Positions 1-10,589 of a DNA stretch of 64,000 nucleotides are shown one piece after another. Under the pieces are notes generated by a model. That model worked only from the letters and a program-made list of their open reading frames with translations. It ran no database searches and was not told the origin of the DNA. The DNA is from Pholiota molesta. Taxonomy: Eukaryota; Basidiomycota; Agaricomycetes; Agaricales; Strophariaceae. Each line of letters starts with the position of its first letter. The first letter of the stretch is position 1. The stretch is from the NCBI GenBank assembly GCA_014925825.1, contig JACGCK010000020.1, positions 310,001 to 374,000 on the forward strand. The letters run 5' to 3'. The translations under genes and the position numbers were made by a program.

Positions 1-2
1 CG

Positions 3-293
3 CTCGTCCCGAAGCTCCCCTCGAACAAGGGCAAAGAGCGCGCCATGGATGTTGAAGAAGATATGCAAGTCAACTTCGAGGAAAACCCTACACCAACGGA
101 CGACCGCGCTGTCCAGATCGAACGCCTCACTGGTCTCTCAGCGCCTCCTGGGCGCGCTCCACGCGCACGCAAAAGCACATCGAAGCCCAAACCTGCTCCC
201 CGGCCTCAACGACGGGCATCTACCAGGACACGGAATACAGAAACTCGCGAAAATTCTCCTTCTGACGATGACGATATGTATATGGATACCTAG
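3..293 (+). CDS. 3' end of an unidentified acidic/basic low-complexity protein
   Basis: The reading frame is open from the left edge of the window and ends at a stop at 291-293, so this is the last exon of a gene that begins outside. The visible roughly 96 residues have no recognisable domain. They are a basic, proline/arginine-rich stretch (PGRAPRARKSTSKPKPAPRP) followed by an acidic tail ending DDDDMYMDT. Such tails are common in nuclear proteins, but the function cannot be told. The ATG at 45 is internal to the open frame and need not be the start. Confidence 0.5.
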   Translation, partial: LVPKLPSNKGKERAMDVEEDMQVNFEENPTPTDDRAVQIERLTGLSAPPGRAPRARKSTSKPKPAPRPQRRASTRTRNTETRENSPSDDDDMYMDT

Positions 294-1282
294 CGCTGCC
301 ATGCTCGCCTTCCCAAATCCACGTCTCTTTTACTTGTTTAAATTATGTTTTTATTTATCTCGGCGGCCTCCTGTTACCTCCGAGCGGTCATACCCAATCT
401 CAGTCTCTGCCATGGTTTTGAAAAGGTAATCATTGATCCTAAGAGGTCTGCGGTACAACCATATCTCAAAGTCTGTAACAACCCCCGTACCTCCTCAATA
501 CTGGGAGATGTGGATGGATCCCGCGGCCAACCGAGCGATATCATGTCCCAGGCAGCACCTGTCAACAACCTCTCCTCTGGTCTAGCTGAATATACTCCCT
601 TTGTCAACTCCAGCCTTCCGTCCGATCCAATATTATATTATGGAATTTTCGCTGATATCACCTGGTGGAGTATCTCAGCGCGTATCTCAGCTCTGTTGAT
701 CACCAGAGGAGCCTCTTGTTCGATCTGAAGCGTACATCTAAAGCGACACTCCCAAAGGAATATGCGTCGCAAGGCTTTGTTGATATTCGGGTCTGCGCCG
801 ACCTGGTTCCGGCGCCGCCCATCTGACAGCTCCTCCCGCAGCGGGAGTGAGGAATGAATCGTTTCGAGTCTCAGCGCTCAGCCTGGACCTGGCCAGCCAT
901 TTTAGGTTATTTTCATGGAAATACAGCGGCTTTCTGCCCTCCACGTGGATTTTTCGATATACGATATTCTCATGTGTGTCCATCCTTGGTCCATTCACAT
1001 ACACATACACACTGATCGCTCTCCTCAAAATTATGTCGATATGTTATCATTGTCTAGCCGCTCTAATCGTAAAAGTATGTGTACTGTCGGCACTCAGCAA
1101 GGTGCAGATGTGATTTTCTGTATCAATTCCTGAAATTGCACCGGGTTCTGGCCTTGCCCTTGTGTATATTCTGCTGCTGTGAGATCTGTTCCCTTACCCA
1201 CGTCGCTGCAGTAGACTTCATGGGTTCTCTAGTACATGAGGCCAGTACAATTACATACTCTATCGATTGTAGCATGCAGACA
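294..1282. other. gene-free interval (3' flank of two genes)
   Basis: No convincing coding sequence is seen. The interval holds the 3' flank of the partial gene at the left edge and the 3' flank of the F-box gene on the minus strand. Short open frames on both strands overlap each other and lack splice-supported continuity or recognisable motifs. Confidence 0.5.
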
Positions 1283-2562
1283 TCAGCCCCCAAGACAGGT
1301 TTTAGGCCATATAGGGTAAATGCGGCGAAGAGCTTCGAGCGTATCGCATTGGGCTTCGTATATATCCACATGACTCAACCTCAATTCTCTCTTATCCTTC
1401 CATTTCCTCAATTCATTCTCTACAATGTCGAGGTCCATTGTTTCTGGCACATGGAGATCAAGGACGTGGGTTCCCATAAACTGCCTCTCCTCCAAAGTGC
1501 CAGCAAACCTTGTAATGAGTCTCGAGAGAACGCACTGACAATTATATGGCCAGCGTAAAACGTGAACGGTCAACACTTTCAATGGGGTGGAAGAGCTGAG
1601 GGATTCAAGTGAGTTGCATATAGCATCCAGGTCGTGCGTTCTCAAAAAAAGCGAGCGCAGATTGACCAATGAGCTTAGATCTATACATGGTCCTATTGGT
1701 AATAAAATACTTTAGTTATGTATTTAGAGGATGGAAAGAATAAATTCATACCGTTGTGCAATGACTCGTTTTTCATAAAATGCCCATAATTCATGCCAAG
1801 GCTCAGGTGCTCCAGCGTATTTGAAAATCCCTCGAGGATTGAGTTCAATGCATCCACTGAACTCCAGCCGCCATGGCATGAGCAAAACATCCGAAGGTCG
1901 AACGTCTCGAGGGCCAAAAGAGTACCATCAAGGGACTTTAGCCACTCGAACAGCAATTTGGTAGGGTCTAGTCTCAGACGAAGGGTGCGGAGATTTCTGA
2001 AATGCGAGATAGATATATCAGGACGCAGGATAATGGCTTGGTTGTCGGTATATATAGAGAGTGTCTGAAGGTCGTGGAAAGATGTAATAAGTCGCCAGGC
2101 AGCGTCGTTCAACGTGTAATCAAAGAATTCGCAAGAAAAATCGCGGACATTGGAGAGAGCGGAGCCACTCCAGGGTATCGAATGATTCGAATCCGAATGA
2201 GAGAGATAGAGATATGACACTTTGGATAATGTTTTCGATCGTGCCAAAACGTTGACTACACGGTCGATCAATTCCGCAGTCTTGATCGCGAGAATGACGG
2301 ATTTCATGGCGGCGAGGATAGTGCAGTGATCGGATTGAGCGAGTGCGAGAAATGAGTTTGCATTATCCTGCAACAAACGGCCCCTTCCATAGAGCTCAAC
2401 GATAAACCATTGGCTGAAAAGATGGTGTCGTGGCGCATGGACCCATTGGCGGCTTACAAGGCTAGCCGAATAGAGAGTAGTCCGATCGTCGTGTAAGAAG
2501 TCCAGGATCCTCTCGAGAATTTCTATAGGCGTATCGGAAATACTGGACGCTGAGGCTGTCAT
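1283..2562 (-). CDS. F-box domain protein with LRR-like C-terminal region
   Basis: Two exons, 2562-1752 and 1692-1283, are joined across a 59-bp intron (donor GTATGA, acceptor CAATAG) and keep one frame for 406 residues. Residues about 8-50 form an F-box (TPIEILERILDFLHDDRTTL, then ASLVSRQWVHAPRHHLF), the segment that binds Skp1 in SCF ubiquitin ligases. The rest contains irregular leucine-rich strands (LRTLRLRLDP, LETFDLRMF, LEHLSLGMN) suited to binding substrate. Such F-box proteins form a large family in Agaricomycetes, and no specific substrate can be named. The start is the first ATG before the F-box. No frame defect is seen. Confidence 0.85.
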
Positions 2563-3102
2563 ATGAAGTTGATGGGGTTTTTGTGAAGGTCAGAATGAAA
2601 AATTCCTTTCGGTCATTGTATATTTATCAGTGTGACAAAATCAAGTCACCGTAGCCAACACTTGACCCACACTTGATCCACATCCACTGAGGGCGGCACG
2701 CTGGCGGTGGGACCTCAGGGCATGGGAACAGATTGGTCGTGTGGATGATATATGAAGTGCCGGAACCAGCCAAGTCTTGGACTAATTAGACTGGATCTCA
2801 CGTTTTGCACAGCAGTTCCATTACATAGAGCACACTCCGTACCCCTTGGCTGATTCTGAAATAAGCGCCTGGCGCATGCCGTAATCTCGCCGAAGATCAC
2901 ATCACGCACATGGGATGCCGTCGTGCCGCCGTTCCCACCATCCGGATCGGCACTCGACGGTCGCAGACGATGCCGGGGTTGCTTATCCCAACAGGTGTTC
3001 CAAAACTCATGGGCTCCCGTTCTAAATGTCTCTTGATCCTTCTCTCCCCTTCTCCACATCCAGGTCAGCTGCCACGGTCCTCTGCACGGACTCTCATGCA
3101 GT
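2563..3102. other. divergent intergenic region
   Basis: This is the shared upstream region of the F-box gene (-) and the MFS transporter (+). A minus-strand open frame across 2715-3149 overlaps transporter exon 1 and has no family features, so it is treated as a shadow. No clear TATA box or other element was picked out. Confidence 0.45.
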
Positions 3103-5276
3103 ATGGCTTCCCATCTGACGGAGACGAGTGAACCGGACGCCGCCATCAAGATGCAAGAGAAGAGCAGTGCTGTCGATTCACAGCAGCACGACCCTTTCCA
3201 GGTATTTCTGGAGGATGAAGAACTGCCTCAACATTCGTCAATGGTTAGAAAATGGATGGCCGTTATTGTCATAGGTTCGGCCGCGTTGTGTGTCACCTGC
3301 GCTTCTTCAATGGTGAGTGATTTTCCGATAGGATATGTTTGTTTTCTGTACTTACGTCACTTTTGTAATCATTTAGGCAGGCTTTACGGAGAAAGGCGTA
3401 GCGCGAGATTTTCATGTCGGGCACACTGTATCCATCCTCTCGATTAGTCTGTACATCTTGGGTTTAGGAATAGGGCCTCTAATCTTTGGCCCTTTGTCGG
3501 AAGTATATGGACGAAATTGGGTTTACTGGGTGTCCTACTTCTTGTTTTTCGCTTTCAGCTGGCCAGTAACATTCGCACCAGATATATGTGAGCATTTGTA
3601 CTTGCATACGTTGTCAATTCTAGAACTCAAATGTTCTGCTAAGCCGTGCACCTTATATTCAGATTTATCACTGGATTCTGTGGATCAGCGTTTCTGAGCG
3701 TAGCCGGAGGAAGTGTCAGCGATCTATTCGATGATAGAACTGTCGCAAAGTAAGCAATTGCACATTGAATAATGAACAGTCGACGAATTCTCATCCGTTG
3801 AGCTGACGGTGCCTTCACCAGTCCTATGGCTTTCTATACTATGTGCCCATTTATTGGACCCGTCCTTGGCCCTCTTGTCAGTGGGTGAGCACCTGGTCTA
3901 CTAACACAATATGTATCCAGCTGATCATTGGGAATGCATGAAGTTTCATCAATCAGGTTTGTAGTATTACACTTATCCCTGCGATTCCTTCCCTCAAGTA
4001 ATACCATGTTAGAATCTGGATTGGAGATGGACGTATCGAGTTCTCCTCATATGGATTTTCGTAGAGTTCATAGCGCTCATATTCGTGAGTAATTAGTATT
4101 TCTGTCGCATCATAATCACTAATACGAAAATTGTTAGATAGTGCCAGAGACATATATTCCCTACCTCATAAAGAGGAAAGCTCAAAGGTATGTTTCTCCA
4201 TTCGTAGAAAATCCTATGATACATACCAATATCATAGATTACGGAAGGAGACTGGGGATCCGAGGTATTGGTCATTACTTGAGCGCCAATCAAAAAACAT
4301 CGGACGAGCGATTCTCATTAGTTGTTATCAACCATTTGGTACGATCCCCCACCTATTTTATTTTCTACAACTGACTGATTTTGTCTGGGACAAAAATAGA
4401 ACTGCTTATTTTTGAGCGTATGGCGCTTCTTTTGGATTTATGGTACGTTCATCCGGCCCTCCAACCATGAGCCAAATTATTAATTGCCATGCCTCCTCAG
4501 GACTGCTGTGGTCCTTGGAATCCTCTATCTGACATTCCAAGCATTCCCTTTCATCTTTGAGAACGTCCATGGGTTCAATGAGCAAATGTCTGGGATGAGT
4601 TTCCTGGGAATTGGAGTGGGTATGATCATGTCTATTTCGACACAGCCGTTCTGGAATCGGTAAATCTAAACTTACTCTCGCCTCCCGCGCATCCCGTCTG
4701 ACCATAATTACCTCAGTTACTACAGGCGAACGGCCGAGAAGCATGGGGGCACGGTCCCTCCAGAATCGCGCTTACTGATGGGCGAAATCGGCGGTGTTCT
4801 CATACCCCTCGGTAAGGCTGGGTCCTAACTCAAAGGTCCAATATTCGCTGACCACTCCCATGTTAGGGCTGTTTTGGCTCGCGTTCACGACATACCACGG
4901 TGTCCCCTGGATCGTCCCCATCCTCGCCTCCGTCCCCTTCGGGGCTGGGATCTACTTCGTCTTCACGTCCACGTTCACGTATCTGGTCACCGCATACCGG
5001 CCCATCGCGGCGTCGGCGATGGCGTCGAACAGCGCTATGCGCTCCACGTTCGCTGCGGTGTTCCCGCTCTTCTCGGGGCGATGTATGATCGGCTCGGGAC
5101 GGTGGGGGCGACGGCGCTTTTGGCAGGGCTCACTGCGGTGCTGGCTCCGCTTCCGTGAGGCTATTTTGGCTTTTTCGCAGATTCTTTTTTTACTGACGAC
5201 GGGGTTCATTTTTAGATTTATTTTTCGGCGGATAGGAGGGAGAATCCGACAGCGGTCACGGTTTGCTCAAGTTTAG
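3103..5276 (+). CDS. MFS drug:H+ antiporter-like transporter (DHA1 type), 13 exons, one frameshift
   Basis: A 12-TM major facilitator of the plasma membrane, probably exporting small molecules by proton antiport. Exons read from the splice sites: 3103-3312, 3377-about 3587, 3663-3749, 3822-3884, 3944-3956 (13 nt), 4013-4084, 4138-4187, 4238-4338, 4400-4442, 4501-4659, 4717-4811, 4867-5154, 5216-5276. The family signature GPLSEVYGRN lies between TM2 and TM3, VLGPLVSG is the TM5 antiporter motif, and DWRWTYRVLLIW and IVPETYIPYLIKRKAQR follow. The junction after exon 2 is uncertain and may hide another small exon. At the GGGG at 5075-5078 the frame is lost by one base. The next codons in the shifted frame (AMYDRLGTVGATALL) complete TM11-12, so one G is missing. 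The substrate is unknown. Confidence 0.82.
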
Positions 5277-5636
5277 GAAAAACTTTGGGGCCATGGTCCT
5301 TCCACTGTTGGCATGTGCAAGTGCGATGCACATCTAAAAACTCATCTCTTCCACGGCTCAGACCTTAGACGTCACTCACAGTCTGAGTCAACGATATCTT
5401 TGCATGAATGAGTACCAGCCTCTTTCTTAACCTCGTAAGGGACGCAGTAGAGTCTGGACCCTTTTAACTAGGCAACTACGTCATTCTTATTCTTGTTACA
5501 CCAAATCCGCGGATTATGTACATAAGCTAGGGAGAATCGTAATCCAACATCTACGGTACATCCAATGGTGATAAGCAAAGCTGATAATTCGAAAGTATCT
5601 ATCAAGGTCCTCTTTCCGTGCTATATCTCCTTAACT
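5277..5636. other. convergent intergenic region
   Basis: Lies between the 3' ends of the MFS gene (+) and the methyltransferase gene (-). No open frame or repeat of note is seen. Confidence 0.5.
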
Positions 5637-6818
5637 CTATAGTCTGGTTACACACCAATTCATCACCCAAAATCGCGTCTCTTCCGTTTCGACAATAAGG
5701 GCTCTGAGGTCCTTTCTTGGGACCTCAATCAACCGCGCATCTACCTTGATCCTCCCGCTGCCTTTACCGTCCCCGCCCGCAAAGACCTCCTCCGTCCACA
5801 TCTGTTTCCAGCTTTCTGGCGAATGGCAAAACATCCTAACAGGCGGAATGGGTTTACCCTTCGCATCCACCGCATCCTTCGGGAGTCCCTCCGTCCTGAA
5901 CCCCTTGACGGGCCGCGACCCATGCTGCCCGAATATGACAGAGCCCTTCCGCGGAGAAAGCAGGGAGGCGAGGAGGTGCGCGAGCTCCAGCTGCTTGCTC
6001 TCGGGGAACAGGTGGAAGAAAGACGACGCGTGGATCGCTGATATTTTGCCCTGCAATGGCGTCAAGGAAGTCAGCTCTCGCAGAGGAGGGGTCGCGGAAG
6101 GGATGTGTGCTATGTCATCGTCTGTGATGAAAGCGCCGCGCGGCGCGAGCATGGCGGGATCGAACGCGTCTCCGGCGACGAAGGCCGCAGGGAATGTCTC
6201 TGGGGTCGATTTGAAGAGTTCATGCCCGTAATCCCAGAATCCTAATTCCAGGGCCGAAACAGGGTGAGCATACTTTATAGCGATACATGCGCCATAGATA
6301 AATAACCATAACCGCATCGTACCTTGGCGTAGATCTGATGCTATGACGTTCTCGACAGGCCAACCATCTAGGACCGCTTTTCTTGCATCGTTGCCGACTG
6401 TTTGTGAGAAGTTCAAGAGCGAATCGATCACGTTTATGGTCAAGTATGGCAGACGCACAACAACATCCTATATCGAGCAGTATCGGATCCTTTCGTTCCT
6501 GGAGTAATTGCAAGGCTTCCTGGTACCCTGGTTGGATCCTTGCAATCTTCAGTCTGGTAAAAGCAAACGATCTAATGCACGGATATCCGTAAACCTGGGG
6601 ATACCTTAGCTTCGCTATGGGTGACAGTGAAAGCAATACGCAGTACTCACCTCATACGCCTTTGCCTGGACGGTCAGAATGTGTGACTTCAATTCGTTCT
6701 CGTCTTCGATTCCGGTGAGCTTTCGGAAAAAGAGGAGTTCATCGTCTTGGGGGTTGTATAGGCTCGGCTCGAGTTTTGGCCTCAGCTTGGGATCAGCATA
6801 ATATCTAGGAGTAGCCAT
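5637..6818 (-). CDS. SAM-dependent methyltransferase (Agaricomycete small-molecule type)
   Basis: Four exons (6818-6651, 6594-6459, 6397-6323, 6241-5637) join cleanly into 327 residues. The Rossmann-fold motif I is ILLDIGCCFGNDARKAV, split by intron 2, which is typical for S-adenosylmethionine binding. It is followed by ENVIASDLRQGFWDYGHELF and the post-I acidic segment VAGDAFDP. HASSFFHLF and RKGSVIFGQHG match later strands of class I methyltransferases. The family occurs in many basidiomycete genomes, sometimes beside biosynthetic genes, but no terpene or polyketide synthase is nearby, so the substrate is unknown. The start ATG at 6818 precedes a conserved-looking YYADPKLRP segment. No frame defect is seen. 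Confidence 0.85.
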
Positions 6819-7298
6819 AATCAGTGTAGTGAGAAGGTTGTAAAGCTTTCCGTAGGCGCAGTTTGATAAGATTGAATGATAGATCGTTCCCAATCCCGTT
6901 CCTTTTTATAGAAGAAGTTACAAGACGGACCGGTAGCGCTCCCGAAGATATGATCAAGATCGGATGTCATTCCGTGGTTTGGTTAAAGTCCTGACAGACT
7001 CGGACTTTTATTCAGCACTCCGAGTCAACGTACTCAAGAATCCCAGTGGCCTAGACATCCGCTGAAAGGATAAAGAAGGCCCCATGAGATGTAATTTTTA
7101 GCAGCTTACGGACCGACTCTGGTATTAGGACTCTAAGTAAGAGAGCTCGTCCGAGACTATGTTTATGCGCCTGTGTGTCAGCAGCGGCAAAGCCTAAGTT
7201 CCGGACACACCGAACTTCGAACTTCGAGTATAAAGAGGAAAAGAAAGAAAGAAGACGACTGTATATCGTCTTTTAGGTATAGTACCAATCAAAACAAT
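6819..7298. other. intergenic interval
   Basis: Upstream region of the methyltransferase gene and 3' flank of the next minus-strand gene. Nothing else could be supported. Confidence 0.45.
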
Positions 7299-8152
7299 TC
7301 ATATATAACGAAAATGAGTGTGAGGTCGCCGTGGGCGAGGTGCGGTCAGGACGCCCGTTTTTGGACCTGGTCCTTTTGAAGAAGCAACGGCGCGGTTGGC
7401 CTTAGCGGTTTTCATGTACACAGAGCGATTCGGGAAGAGCGTCTCCATGACCAAGATCCACTTCCGGAAGTCCTCGCCGCGCGGCTCAGGTGGGTGGATG
7501 TAGTTGCCGAGTTGCTCGCCTGTCATTTGCGGGTGGGTTTGTACCTTGAGAGAGGATGTAAAAGCTTGGGGACTGGGAGCTTCTTTAGTATGGGAGGTTA
7601 AGGGAAGTGGAAGGGTGAGCGTACCGTGTTTTTGGCCGTAGGATATTGATTTGAGACGGTGTCTGAATCTCACTGCATACAGATCCACGAACAAATCGCT
7701 GTACACGGAGCTGTAGATCCGTGTAGGGTTGTGTCGCATGGATGCATCAGTGTTCATCCGATCCTGAGGTGATTTAAGCACTTATGGGGCGTAGATTCAG
7801 ACGAAGCATGACATGCAATAATATAACACTATACCGAAGGGAAAACTGTCAACAGGGAACAGTTGGCGTACGATGTAGGTAAGTGAATACCACATCACTA
7901 TATCAAAGTCGTTCTGATCAGCCAATTCGCACAGACGCTCACAAGTCATACCTGGATGGGCCGTCTTTCCTTTTGCTCCAGATTCTAGATCGCCATTAGA
8001 GCTCGAGCTCGAATTGTACGGAGCGAGAATAGCCCAGTTCAAGAACATCAAAGCGTCATTTAAGAAACTCGAGCAGGATAAAAATCGGGATGCCAAGCTA
8101 GCCACGTAGTCGAGGAGCTCGATGAGCGAGATATCAGTTCAGTGGCGGGCAT
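7299..8152 (-). CDS. hypothetical protein, probably two exons with one frameshift
   Basis: I do not recognise this family. An ATG at 8152 opens MPATELIS. A one-base slip near 8130 is needed to continue into LIELLDYVASLASRFLS and the long frame that follows. An intron from near 7832 to an acceptor ending ATAAG joins VDSFPF to VLKSPQDRMNTDASMRHNPT without breaking the frame. The C-terminal part is basic, and the stop is at 7299-7301. A second intron around 7560-7640 is possible, because that stretch is open but low in complexity. No signal peptide, TM segment or catalytic motif stands out. The splice-consistent frame and non-random composition support a real gene; the exact exons are uncertain. 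Confidence 0.5.
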
Positions 8153-9180
8153 CGGAAGTCGAACTTGAAGACAGAATGATGAGGCCTTGAGGCGAGACAA
8201 CTTCTCGAGTCATTTTTGTTGTCTAACTTTCGCTTTAAGCAATAGTGGCACGGTAGGCTGACTGTGATGATACTGTCGTTGTTGCAAGCCGTCCGAGTTG
8301 GAAGTGGTTGGATATCAAACGTGTCCAGCGCTCATCCTGCCATCAATGGCCCGGTAATACCGGCCCGGTAGGTATTCCTGAGAGACCCCGGTCCCCATCC
8401 CAGTTTGCCAGTGATCGCAGTCCCATCCGAACCTCGAGGGGATCTGCAATACTTGTCGCAAAGGCAAAACCCCCAAGCAGCTACAGCCAGCAATCGAAGA
8501 ATCGGATGCATCGAGGCAGAAGTTGTAATATCGCACATGTAGTCATGAAACAAGGACTGGCCTCTGGTGAGCACAAAGTGAGCATTAAGTATAAAGGACC
8601 CGCTCCTGCGGGGGAAGGCTCGCTGCGCCATCCAAGAGGTAGACTAGTACCGCCGGCCCGGGTGTGAAGCCGGGTGAAGCCGGGTGAAGCCGGCGTCCCA
8701 ATGAGTGACAGGCATGGAATACGACTCTCAAACCCCACACATACCCGGCATCTGAGGCCCAAACAAGTTTAAAAAATCAAAAAGACACACTGGCAGATAT
8801 GAAATACGAAAGAAACTCAACGAATACATTTAGAAAAGCCTAGATATAAGACAAAGAGTGTATGGAACAAAAGCCAAAATGACGAAGCAATACGCCAAAA
8901 TTCCAAATTTTTTTAACATATTCATAGATGAGACCTCTATCCCTAACTACTGTGCAAGTTTGAGGGGTCTGAAGAGTCAAACGAGTGAGATATGACGCTA
9001 ACAACAAACCAGGGACCATTTTCGTAAACAATATTTGTCCTTGTTTGCAGCCCGGTTCAGCCCTAAGAGAATGATTGCTCGCTTCGCTCGCAATTATGGC
9101 AATGCTTATATTTTGGGGGTTGACATTTAGTTGACCTACCGTGCCACCGTGGGCGAGGTTTCTGCCACTATTCAAGAACT
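8153..9180. other. gene-poor interval with a short tandem repeat
   Basis: No gene recognised. It contains the roughly three-copy 10-bp repeat at 8665-8693 listed separately. A minus-strand frame at 8840-9244 runs into the PRP43-like fragment and is not supported. Confidence 0.4.
8665..8693. repeat. 10-bp tandem repeat (TGAAGCCGGG), about three copies
   Basis: Read directly from the sequence: TGAAGCCGGG is repeated with a 10-bp period for roughly three units. No gene covers it. Confidence 0.8.
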
Positions 9181-9385
9181 TTACTATTGTTTTGAACGTT
9201 TGAACTCTGATTCTTCCTATGTCGACCTCCAAGCCCCGAGACAACCCGTATCTTACCCATTTGCCGCCTCATGAAAGGGGAGTTGGGTCAGCAGGGTCAG
9301 ACCCATCAGCCAAAGAACCGTTGTACGGATTTGTACCACGACATGTAAAGGGAGATCAAGTCAGAAAGGCGATGGTGAGTTCGAC
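9165..9385 (+). pseudogene. duplicated PRP43 promoter-proximal region plus exon 1 (orphan exon)
   Basis: From the ATG at about 9222 the plus strand reads MSTSKPRDNPYLTHLPPHER and continues to VRKAM, followed directly by a GTGAGTTCG donor. The same exon, with very few differences, starts the PRP43 helicase gene on the minus strand at 36913 and ends at the same GTGAGTTCG donor. Similarity also reaches upstream (TTCAAGAACTTT before both starts). No later helicase exon follows here: within 150 bp the sequence runs into the FunK1 gene in antisense. Because the intron boundary is kept, this is a DNA-level copy and not a retrocopy. It cannot encode a helicase. Confidence 0.85.
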
Positions 9386-9531
9386 ACATGGGTAGTGATA
9401 CTGTGTTGTATAGCGCTACTATGCTTGTACACTCGAAACATGGGGTATAAAATGTGCGCTCACGATATAAATATAAACAGCAGGTATGTATATCCTCCGC
9501 CCAAATTCATTCAGACATCCATGACGACCAA

Positions 9532-10118
9532 TTAACGATTCTTTGAGGATGAGTTTTGTTTCGAGAGTCGCCCTTCTAAAGTTGCCAGATCCTCAACGGC
9601 TTTGCGCTTGGAAGTAACCTGAGGGATTTTTTGCGATTCCGCTTTGTCCTTGGGCCAAGTTCCGGTCTTCAGATGTTTGCGGATGGTATTGACGAGCCAA
9701 TGACGCTCCTTTTCTAAATGATCCTTGAGTTTCTGATACTTATAAGCAACTAAGTGATCGCGAATGAACTTCATCTTGTCCAGAGATGGTGAATCGGGAT
9801 TTCCCGCAATGAGCGCTTCTTGTATTTCGAGGGCCTCCAAATCGTCTGGTTCGGGTGGTTGTCCGTAGCGAACTGTGAAGGCCGCGGCAAGTTCTTTTAA
9901 CAAAGCGCCTAATTGAGGGCGGCCGTCGACCTTCAACTTGGATAAAGCATTCGACATGAAAAGGTACCGCTTCAAACTACCTCCCTTGACAGTTCCGCTG
10001 TCGTCGATATAGGCCTCGTCGAATTACCGTGTATAGGTGCGCATGTCAGTGTGACGAGTATCCTGCGTTGCTGATGAGGGTGGATTGCCACTTGATGGCG
10101 TTTGGACTAGAACGTGAC
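9532..10118 (-). pseudogene. FunK1-type protein kinase, 3' part (cut off by retrotransposon)
   Basis: Minus-strand reading from the retrotransposon boundary at 10118 continues the kinase reading frame that stops at 19481 on the other side of the element. It reaches FDEAYIDDSGTVKGGSLKRY, then a long charged C-terminal tail ending KQNSSSKNR. The segment fits the C-lobe and tail of fungal-specific FunK1 kinases. An in-frame TAA lies just before FDEAY (near 9998) unless a small intron or base error removes it. Joined in order with 20500-19476 and with one copy of GTGAC removed, this gives one kinase gene. As it stands the gene is split by 9.36 kb and should be non-functional. Confidence 0.75.
10114..10118. 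repeat. 5-bp target-site duplication (GTGAC), left copy
   Basis: GTGAC immediately before the TG of the left LTR matches GTGAC at 19476-19480 immediately after the CA of the right LTR. This is the duplication expected from integrase-mediated insertion. Confidence 0.9.
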
Positions 10119-10393
10119 TGTAACAGAGTGACCTTTATTTCTTTTATCTTATCTTATCTTCGTCACACCTCCCTTATGTTTTGTTTTCCTTTCTTCGTCC
10201 TTCGTTTATATTTGTTTCTATTTTATTCTATTTTCCAAGACTCTTTACTCGTAGACTATATAAGCTGTAGCTACTCGTAAATAGTCCCCCAGTGAATTCT
10301 AAGTCGTTATTCCCGTCTTTTTGTTCGCTACCCCCCGTGTGCCGAAACTCCCACCGCTGTCGCTTCACAGTCACAGTTGTCGCTTTCGTCACA
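10119..10393 (+). repeat. left LTR, 275 bp
   Basis: Begins TGTAACAG and ends TCGTCACA. The sequence matches 19201-19475 at every base I compared. It contains TATATAA at 10257-10263, a candidate promoter for the element's transcript. Confidence 0.95.
10257..10263 (+). promoter_or_regulatory. TATA-like box in the LTR
   Basis: TATATAA lies roughly the expected distance inside the LTR to start the genomic transcript. The same motif sits at 19339-19345 in the right LTR, from which read-through into the FunK1 5' half would be antisense. Confidence 0.5.
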
Positions 10394-10589
10394 TCTTTTT
10401 GACGCTCATCAGACTTCTTAACTCGCTTGCTTCTATCTCTCACGCCGCCTAAGCGCTTGGAAAACTTCGGCTTGATCACCCGGACCACCCAGTACTTTGG
10501 CTGCACCTCCTCCATCTGTCTCTAGTCTTGACCAATTGTGTAATATACTTCGGTGAGTAATCAGTTTACTACCTTGTTACTGAATCTCT

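Noticed and set aside
2715..3149. 144-codon minus-strand frame
   Set aside because: Overlaps exon 1 and the promoter of the MFS gene, and has no family features.
10394..10420. tRNA primer-binding site after the left LTR
   Set aside because: No TGG-starting tRNA 3'-end complement is visible; a self-priming or offset site cannot be excluded.
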